From assembly GCA_026125625.1 (NCBI GenBank), contig JAHCKU010000247.1, positions 1-5,366 on the forward strand: 5,366 nucleotides of DNA. Reading direction: 5' to 3'. Of the stretch, positions 1 through 3,973 are shown piece by piece. The notes beneath the pieces were generated by a model that was not told the origin of the DNA, did no database searches, and worked only from the letters and a program-made list of their open reading frames with translations. Numbering within the stretch: position 1 is the stretch's first letter; each line of letters starts with the position of its first letter. Made by a program: the position numbers and the translations under genes. The DNA is from Burkholderiales bacterium (GTDB lineage Bacteria; Pseudomonadota; Gammaproteobacteria; Burkholderiales; SHXO01).

Positions 1-399
1 CTGAGTGACGTGCGCGATTTCGTGACCGAGCACGGCCGCCACTTCCGATTCGCTTTGCGCGGTGGTGATGAGTCCGGTATGCGTGCCGATGAAGCCACCG
101 GGCAACGCAAAGGCATTGATCGACGGATCATCGATCACGAAGAACTCGAACCTTTCGTCGGCGCTCGGACCTTGGGCCACCAGACGGTAGCCGAGCGCGC
201 TGATGTAGTCGGTGACCTCGGGGTCTTCGAGATACTGCCTGCTGGCCCGGATCTGGCGCATGATCGACTCCCCCAGCTGCCGCTCTTGCTGCAGCGACAA
301 TACCGTTTGGGAAGAATCGCCCAGGTCGGGCAGAGTCTGAGCCGGCGCCGGAGACGCCACCGACAGCGTTGCGGCCAGAAGTAAGGCCAGGAACTTCAT
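1..399 (-). CDS. BepA/YfgC-like M48 family periplasmic zinc metalloprotease, N-terminal part (3' end beyond window)
   Basis: The start is the ATG at 399-397; the frame stays open to base 1, giving 133 residues. The N terminus is a Sec signal peptide (MKF, then a Leu/Ala-rich core, cleavage likely near SPAPA-QT at residues 15-21). It is followed by the helix typical of the family (QERQLGESIMRQIRAS, about residues 37-52), a 'DPEVTDYISALGYRL' segment, and FALPGGFIG-THTGLIT, leading into HEIAH at bases 24-10. HEIAH is the HEXXH zinc-binding and catalytic motif of M48 peptidases. Known members such as E. coli BepA act in the periplasm on stalled outer-membrane beta-barrel proteins and carry TPR repeats after the protease domain. 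That half lies outside the window, so a shorter M48 protease without TPRs is not excluded. A GGAG lies 13 nt before the ATG, which is a long spacing. The gene is divergent from moaC. Confidence 0.9.
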   Translation of the reverse strand, partial: MKFLALLLAATLSVASPAPAQTLPDLGDSSQTVLSLQQERQLGESIMRQIRASRQYLEDPEVTDYISALGYRLVAQGPSADERFEFFVIDDPSINAFALPGGFIGTHTGLITTAQSESEVAAVLGHEIAHVTQ

Positions 400-470
400 G
401 GTGATATGATAACTCCGACCTGTTTGAGAGCGATCGTTGCCCTCGCGTTCCGATCGAGACGAAAATTTCC
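400..470. promoter_or_regulatory. Divergent intergenic region, protease gene / moaC
   Basis: These 71 bp separate two divergent start codons, so they should hold the protease promoter and probably the one for moaC. The left part is AT-richer (GATATGATAACT). TATGAT at 405-410 resembles a sigma-70 -10 box on the plus strand, and its complement is an equally loose match on the minus strand. I see no convincing -35 box for either. CGATCG occurs at 431-436 and again at 451-456, exactly 20 bp apart; the two copies could also pair as a 6-bp stem with a 14-nt loop. The assignment rests mainly on gene layout. Confidence 0.35.
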
Positions 471-953
471 ATGGGTGAACTGACCCACTTCGATGCGCAA
501 GGCCATGCCCACATGGTTGACGTGGGCAACAAAGACGAGACACAACGCGTGGCAGTCGCCACCGGCCGCGTAACCATGCAACCCGACACCCTGCGTCGCA
601 TCATCGAAGGGCGCACGGCCAAGGGAGACGTTCTCGGCGTGGCACGCATCGCCGCCATCCAGGCTGCCAAGCACACTGCAGACCTGATCCCGCTGTGCCA
701 TCCGCTGCCGCTTACACACGTCAGCGTCGAGTTCGCAATCGACGAGGCGGCCAGCGCAATCGACTGCGTCGTCCGTACCGAGACGCACGGGCGCACCGGC
801 GTGGAGATGGAAGCGCTCACCGCCGTGAGCGTGGGCCTGCTCACCATCTACGACATGTGCAAGGCGGTGGATCGCGGCATGCGCTTCGACGGCGTGCGCC
901 TGCTGGAGAAGAAAGGCGGCAAATCCGGTCACTGGGTGGCCGCCGGCGCGTAA
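471..953 (+). CDS. moaC: Cyclic pyranopterin monophosphate synthase MoaC
   Basis: MoaC turns the MoaA product (3',8-cyclo-7,8-dihydro-GTP) into cyclic pyranopterin monophosphate, an early cytoplasmic step of molybdenum cofactor synthesis. The 160-residue length is that of the family (E. coli 161), and the sequence aligns with E. coli MoaC almost without gaps from memory. Diagnostic blocks are LTHFDAQGHAHMVDV (4-18), KGDV (51-54), ARIAAIQAAK, DLIPLCHPL (71-79), TGVEMEALTAVSV (109-121), LTIYDMCKAVD (124-134) and GGKSG. The residues known to matter for catalysis are all present at the E. coli numbers: Lys51, His77, Glu112, Glu114, Asp128 and Lys131. The ATG fits the usual N terminus, although no strong Shine-Dalgarno is visible (only GAGA about 12 nt upstream). 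The soxX gene begins 33 bp downstream on the same strand, so moaC may lead the sox transcript. Confidence 0.97.
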   Translation: MGELTHFDAQGHAHMVDVGNKDETQRVAVATGRVTMQPDTLRRIIEGRTAKGDVLGVARIAAIQAAKHTADLIPLCHPLPLTHVSVEFAIDEAASAIDCVVRTETHGRTGVEMEALTAVSVGLLTIYDMCKAVDRGMRFDGVRLLEKKGGKSGHWVAAGA

Positions 954-962
954 GCCGAAGCC

Positions 963-984
963 CACCTGCTGCAAAAACAGCGTG
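963..984 (+). other. Small bulged hairpin just before the soxX start
   Basis: CAC (963-965) can pair with GTG (982-984) and GCTG (968-971) with CAGC (978-981). This leaves a two-base bulge (966-967) and a CAAAAA loop. The structure occupies the place where the soxX Shine-Dalgarno would be expected, two bases before the ATG at 987. It might limit or gate soxX initiation, but seven pairs with a bulge can arise by chance. It has no U tract, so it is not a terminator. Confidence 0.25.
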
Positions 985-986
985 AA

Positions 987-1394
987 ATGGAATCGCCGAT
1001 CTCGCAGCGCTGCCACCACCTCTTGCCAAGCGCGCTGCTGCGCGCTCTGGCAACAGGTGCCTGTGCATGCGCCGGGCTGCTGCTGTCGCTTGCATCGGCC
1101 GCCGCGGATGCGCAGCGAATCGAAGCCGGACGCGCCATCGCACACGACTGGTACAGAGGGAACTGCCTCGCCTGTCACCAGATCCCGAACGATCCGCAGG
1201 CCGAGACGCTCGCCGATATCGGCCCGCCGATCGTGGCCATGCGCGAGCGTTTCCCCGACCGCGCGCAACTACGCGCTCAGCTGTGGGATCCCACCGTGCG
1301 CAATCCGCTGACCTTCATGCCTCCGTTCGGCAAGCACGGCGTGCTCACGGAAGAAGAGATCGACCTGGTGCTCGACTATATCTATCAGTACTGA
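987..1394 (+). CDS. soxX: Sulfur oxidation c-type cytochrome SoxX
   Basis: SoxX is the monohaem subunit of the periplasmic SoxAX complex. It passes on electrons released when thiosulfate is coupled to the SoxY cysteine. The 135-residue product has a long, Cys-containing export signal (hydrophobic core about residues 17-40, cleavage probable near SAAADA-QR). One haem-binding motif, CLACH, lies at 60-64. Met111 in FMPPFG, followed by LTEEEIDLVLDYIY, matches the distal ligand region of SoxX, so His64/Met111 ligation is expected. The phrases GNCLACH, IGPP, LWDPTVRNPLTFMPPFG are typical of the family. ATG 987 was chosen because no ATG, GTG or TTG lies upstream in frame before the moaC stop, and the signal peptide needs most of this N terminus. 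There is no recognisable Shine-Dalgarno. Soon after its stop, soxY begins (4-nt gap). Confidence 0.95.
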   Translation: MESPISQRCHHLLPSALLRALATGACACAGLLLSLASAAADAQRIEAGRAIAHDWYRGNCLACHQIPNDPQAETLADIGPPIVAMRERFPDRAQLRAQLWDPTVRNPLTFMPPFGKHGVLTEEEIDLVLDYIYQY

Positions 1395-1398
1395 TCGC

Positions 1399-1869
1399 AT
1401 GGAGACAAACGCAATCACGAACCGACGCCGGTTCCTGCGCAGCCTGAGCACGGCAGCCGCCATCGCACTGGGCTGGATGCAGCCGCTGCTGGCACTGGCG
1501 GCAGGCTGGAACAAGCCGGCGTTCGAAGCCGGCAACGTCGACGGCGCCATCACCGCGGCCGGTGTCGCGGACGCGCTGCCGTCCGCAGACATCATCATCA
1601 AGGCACCGGAGATCGCCGAGAACGGCGCGCAGGTGCCGGTCGAGATCTCGAGCAACATTCCCGGCACCGACGCCATCCTCATCTTCTCGGACAAGAACGT
1701 GCAACCCTACGTCGGCCTGTTCGAGTTCAAGAACGGGGCCGAACCGTTCATCTCCACCCGCATCAAGATGGGCGACACTTCCACGCTGCGCGCGGTGGCG
1801 CGCGCCAACGGCCGTTACTTCGTGAACACGCGCGAAGTCAAGGTCACCATCGGCGGTTGCGGCACATGA
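1399..1869 (+). CDS. soxY: Thiosulfate-oxidation carrier protein SoxY (Tat-exported, C-terminal GGCGT arm)
   Basis: SoxY holds the sulfur substrate on a cysteine of its flexible C-terminal arm while Sox enzymes work on it; it pairs with SoxZ in the periplasm. The 156-residue precursor begins with a textbook twin-arginine signal: N-RRR-FLR at residues 8-14, then a hydrophobic stretch ending LLALAAG (30-36). Mature SoxY starts with WNKPAFEA (37-44), as usual for the family. The core contains SADIIIKAPEIAENGAQVPVEI and the phrase PFISTRIKMGDTS. The substrate cysteine is Cys154 within VTIGGCGT. Family members nearly always end GGCGG, so the terminal Thr is unusual. SoxZ, which has no signal, is presumably carried along by the SoxY Tat signal. 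The start lies 4 nt after soxX and lacks a clear Shine-Dalgarno, suggesting translational coupling. Confidence 0.96.
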   Translation: METNAITNRRRFLRSLSTAAAIALGWMQPLLALAAGWNKPAFEAGNVDGAITAAGVADALPSADIIIKAPEIAENGAQVPVEISSNIPGTDAILIFSDKNVQPYVGLFEFKNGAEPFISTRIKMGDTSTLRAVARANGRYFVNTREVKVTIGGCGT

Positions 1870-1913
1870 GCACCACAGCGCCGATGCGAACGACATTCTG
1901 CCTGCGAGGTTGA
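1866..1913 (+). other. 15-codon mini-ORF bridging soxY and soxZ
   Basis: An ATG at 1866-1868 overlaps the soxY stop as ATGA and opens a frame of 15 codons (MSTTAPMRTTFCLRG) that ends at TGA 1911-1913. The soxZ ATG follows 6 bases later in the same frame. It may keep terminating ribosomes moving across the 50-bp soxY-soxZ gap, or be a remnant of an older SoxZ start, or be chance. The peptide itself has no recognisable feature. Confidence 0.2.
1906..1910 (+). promoter_or_regulatory. Ribosome binding site of soxZ
   Basis: GAGGT lies 9 nt before ATG 1920 and is the best Shine-Dalgarno match in the sox cluster. It supports ATG 1920 as the soxZ start and suggests that soxZ has its own initiation, whereas soxY and soxA start within 4 nt of the preceding stop. 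It falls inside the last codons of the bridging mini-ORF. Confidence 0.6.
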
Positions 1914-1919
1914 GCGCGC

Positions 1920-2243
1920 ATGGCACGTCCGATACGCATGCGTGTACGGCTCGACGGTGACGTCGCCGAGGTGCGCGCACTCATCGATCATCCGATGGAA
2001 ACCGGCCTGCGCAAGGATCCCGGGACCGGCGCGCCGATCCCTCTGCATTTCATCCAGAATCTCACCGTGAGCCTGAACGGCAAGCCGGTGCTGGAGACGC
2101 AATGGGGTCAGGCGATGGCGCGCAACCCTTACATCCAGCTGCGCATCCACGGCGCGAAGCCCGACGACGAGGTGAGCATCGAATGGGTGGACAACCAGGG
2201 CGAGCACGGTCACGCAAGCACCAGGGTGCCGGCACAGGGATGA
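1920..2243 (+). CDS. soxZ: Thiosulfate-oxidation complex protein SoxZ
   Basis: SoxZ is the scaffold partner of SoxY; the SoxYZ heterodimer is the carrier on which thiosulfate is oxidised. The 107 residues are close to the usual length of about 100. There is no signal peptide, as expected for a protein exported bound to SoxY. Family blocks are visible: the PIRMRVR start (4-10), VRALIDHPMETGLRKD (18-33) and IPLHFIQNLTVSLNGKPV (40-57), then a C-terminal half with ARNPYIQLRIHGAKPDDEVSIEWVDN (split around residues 67-92). No cysteine is present, in line with SoxZ lacking a catalytic thiol. The ATG has a good GAGGT site 9 nt upstream. The TGA stop overlaps the soxA ATG (ATGA at 2240-2243). Confidence 0.96.
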   Translation: MARPIRMRVRLDGDVAEVRALIDHPMETGLRKDPGTGAPIPLHFIQNLTVSLNGKPVLETQWGQAMARNPYIQLRIHGAKPDDEVSIEWVDNQGEHGHASTRVPAQG

Positions 2244-3100
2244 ATGCGCGCCGCCGCAGAATCGCACGCTGCTGGGCAGGCTCGATCGCCACGCTCGCCC
2301 TGGCCATGGTCACGATCGCCTTCGCCGCAGCGGACGACCCGGAAGCCGACCGCACGCGCATGATCCAGTTCTTCGAGGCGCGCTTTCCCGACATGCCGCT
2401 GGAGGACTATGTCTATGGCGCGATGATCTCCAGTCCGGATGCGCGCGCGCAGTACGAGCAGATCATGGAGTTCCCGCCGTTCCTGAACGACCTCGATGCA
2501 GGCAGGAAGATCTGGGAGAAACCCTTCGCCAACGGCAGGACCTTCGCCGACTGCTTCCCCAACGGCGGGCACAGCGTGGTGGGCAACTATCCCTACTACG
2601 ACGAGCGTGCGAAGCAGGTGGTGACCTTCGAGCGTGCGCTCAACCGCTGCCTGGAGGACAACGGCGAGGCGCCGATGCGCTACGGCGAGCGCGAGCCGAT
2701 GGGCGTGCTCACCGCCTATGCGCGCACGCTGTCGGACGGCATGCGCATGAACATCGAGGTGCAATCATCCGAAGCGCGCGCCCACTACGAGGCGGGCAGA
2801 GACCTGTTCTTCCGCCGCATCGGCCAGCTGAACGCCGCCTGTGCCGGCTGTCACATGCATCTGGCCGGGCGCATCATGCGCATGGAGATCATCTCGCCCG
2901 CGCTCGGCCATGCGACACACTGGCCGATCTTCCGCGCCGGCGAGGAATTGATGACGTTCCAGGGCCGCTTCAACCGCTGCATGGAGCAGATGCGCGCCGT
3001 GCCCTACGGCTACGACAGCGTCGAGTGGAACGACCTGGAGTACTTCCTTTCCTACCTCTCCAACGGCTTGCCGCTCCAATCGTCGGTGTTCCGGAAGTAG
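2240..3100 (+). CDS. soxA: Sulfur oxidation c-type cytochrome SoxA, monohaem type
   Basis: SoxA is the catalytic subunit of SoxAX, which forms the bond between thiosulfate and the SoxY cysteine in the periplasm. The 286-residue precursor has a signal peptide: basic NARRRRIAR, then a hydrophobic core to about residue 30 (FAAADD). A single CXXCH is present, CAGCH at 201-205. The active-site haem-ligand cysteine is Cys247 in GRFNRCMEQMRAVP, and the end NGLPLQSSVFRK is typical. In dihaem SoxA proteins a CXXCH sits in the N-terminal domain. Here that region has only isolated Cys105 (ADCFPNGG) and Cys137 (LNRCLEDNG), suggesting a disulfide, so this is the monohaem type. ATG 2240 overlaps the soxZ stop and begins directly at the signal peptide; the in-frame ATG at 2102 would add a highly charged, non-signal extension inside soxZ. 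Confidence 0.96.
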   Translation: MNARRRRIARCWAGSIATLALAMVTIAFAAADDPEADRTRMIQFFEARFPDMPLEDYVYGAMISSPDARAQYEQIMEFPPFLNDLDAGRKIWEKPFANGRTFADCFPNGGHSVVGNYPYYDERAKQVVTFERALNRCLEDNGEAPMRYGEREPMGVLTAYARTLSDGMRMNIEVQSSEARAHYEAGRDLFFRRIGQLNAACAGCHMHLAGRIMRMEIISPALGHATHWPIFRAGEELMTFQGRFNRCMEQMRAVPYGYDSVEWNDLEYFLSYLSNGLPLQSSVFRK

Positions 3101-3130
3101 CGCCCGGCGCATCCATCACTCCCCGCTGCC

Positions 3131-3160
3131 GTTCACCTAAAATCACCAAAGTTCACCATC
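3131..3160. repeat. Three TCACC direct repeats at 10-bp spacing upstream of the dehydrogenase
   Basis: TCACC occurs at 3133-3137, 3143-3147 and 3153-3157, each followed by an A-rich stretch. The outer two copies are extended to GTTCACC. Exact 10-bp spacing puts all three on about the same face of the helix, a layout seen in some operators with multiple half-sites. The array ends 12 bp before the dehydrogenase start, so a repressor or activator site for that gene is possible. No known regulator consensus is recognised. Confidence 0.45.
3138..3143 (+). promoter_or_regulatory. Candidate -10 box for the dehydrogenase gene
   Basis: TAAAAT differs by one base from TATAAT and lies 26 bp before ATG 3170, in the only AT-rich part of the 69-bp gap after soxA. 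No good -35 box is found 15-18 bp upstream (the region reads CATCACTCC), so it is either activator-dependent or spurious. It overlaps the TCACC repeats, which would suit repression. Confidence 0.25.
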
Positions 3161-3169
3161 AAATTTCCT

Positions 3170-3940
3170 ATGCATAGACTCCACGGCAAACGCGCGCTGG
3201 TCACCGCCGGCGCCCAGGGTATCGGACTCGCCATCAGCCGCCAGCTGCTTGCGGCCGGCTGCGACGTGTTCGTCCACTATCGCAGCAGCGCCGATGCCGC
3301 GCGCGAATTGGAGGGCGAAGCGAAAGCGCTCGAGCGGCGCTACGCACACGCTGCCGCCGATCTCACCGATTCGACCGAATGCGAACGGCTGGTGAGCGAA
3401 GCAGTGAAGTTTCTCGGCGGACTGGATGTGCTGGTGAACAATGCGGGCTCCCTGGTGGCACGCAGAATGCTGACCGAGGCCGACGACGCATTCTGGGCGG
3501 AGGTGATGGCACTCAACCTCGACAGCACGCGCCGCGTCACGCGCGCCGCCGCGCCTCATCTCATCGCTGCGGCGAAGACCGGCGGCGGCGCGAGCATCGT
3601 CAATCTGTCCTCGCTCGCCGGCCGAAAAGGCGGCCACCCCGGCTCGCTGGTCTATTCGACCGCGAAAGGCGCCCTGCTCACGTTTACGCGCGCCCTCGCC
3701 ACCGAGCTCGGTCCGCAGGGCGTGCGCGTCAACGCGCTGGCGCCCGGCATGATTCTCGGCACCAGCTTCCACAACACGCACACGACCACCGAGTCCGCCA
3801 ATGCGACGGTGGCCGGCATACCGCTCGGTCGCGGCGGCAACGCCGATGACGTTGCACGCGCCGCCGTGTTTCTCGCCAGCGAGTACGCCGGCTTCATTAC
3901 CGGCGCCACGCTGGATATCAACGGCGGCGTCTACGGTTAG
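3170..3940 (+). CDS. Classical short-chain dehydrogenase/reductase (FabG-like SDR), substrate unknown
   Basis: A cytoplasmic NAD(P)-dependent oxidoreductase of 256 residues, the normal length of classical SDRs. The Rossmann nucleotide motif is TAGAQGIG at 12-19, with Ala13 in place of the first Gly of TGxxxGIG. Arg38 after the second strand (VHYRSS) suggests NADPH preference. NNAG lies at 90-93. The catalytic set is complete: Asn116, Ser148 (in NLSSLAG), Tyr162 and Lys166 (YSTAK). The conserved tail (VRVNALAPGMI, then FITGATLDINGG) follows. It could be a 3-oxoacyl-ACP reductase, a sugar or alcohol dehydrogenase, or another SDR; the sequence does not decide, and there is no fatty-acid gene nearby. 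ATG 3170 starts at the usual 'L-GKRALVT' beginning but has no Shine-Dalgarno. It follows soxA by 69 bp and faces the catalase gene. Confidence 0.92.
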   Translation: MHRLHGKRALVTAGAQGIGLAISRQLLAAGCDVFVHYRSSADAARELEGEAKALERRYAHAAADLTDSTECERLVSEAVKFLGGLDVLVNNAGSLVARRMLTEADDAFWAEVMALNLDSTRRVTRAAAPHLIAAAKTGGGASIVNLSSLAGRKGGHPGSLVYSTAKGALLTFTRALATELGPQGVRVNALAPGMILGTSFHNTHTTTESANATVAGIPLGRGGNADDVARAAVFLASEYAGFITGATLDINGGVYG

Positions 3941-3960
3941 CAGTCTGTTGCAAAACTGCT
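3939..3960. terminator. Weak hairpin between convergent dehydrogenase and catalase genes
   Basis: AGCAGT (3939-3944) pairs with ACTGCT (3955-3960) around a 10-nt loop in the 33-bp gap between the two convergent stop codons. Position suggests a shared bidirectional terminator. The stem is only 6 bp and neither strand has a U run after it, so intrinsic termination would be weak. Confidence 0.3.
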
Positions 3961-3973
3961 GTGCGGGACAGTC

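Noticed and set aside
396..1268. Long minus-strand open frame of about 290 codons opposite moaC and soxX
   Set aside because: It is antisense to two confidently identified genes, its His/Arg-rich product resembles no family, and GC-rich coding DNA commonly leaves the opposite strand open.
1345..1980. Minus-strand open frame of about 211 codons opposite soxY
   Set aside because: Antisense shadow of soxY with biased composition and no recognisable motif.
2102..2239. Upstream in-frame ATG extending soxA by 46 codons
   Set aside because: It would overlap soxZ by about 140 bp and place a charged, low-complexity stretch before the signal peptide; ATG 2240 gives a proper signal peptide and an ATGA overlap.
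3100..3110. GCGCC-C-GGCGC palindrome at the soxA stop as a terminator
   Set aside because: With a realistic loop only 4 bp of stem remain and no U tract follows, so termination after soxA is not supported.
3143..3781. Minus-strand open frame of about 212 codons opposite the dehydrogenase
   Set aside because: Shadow of a complete SDR with all catalytic residues.
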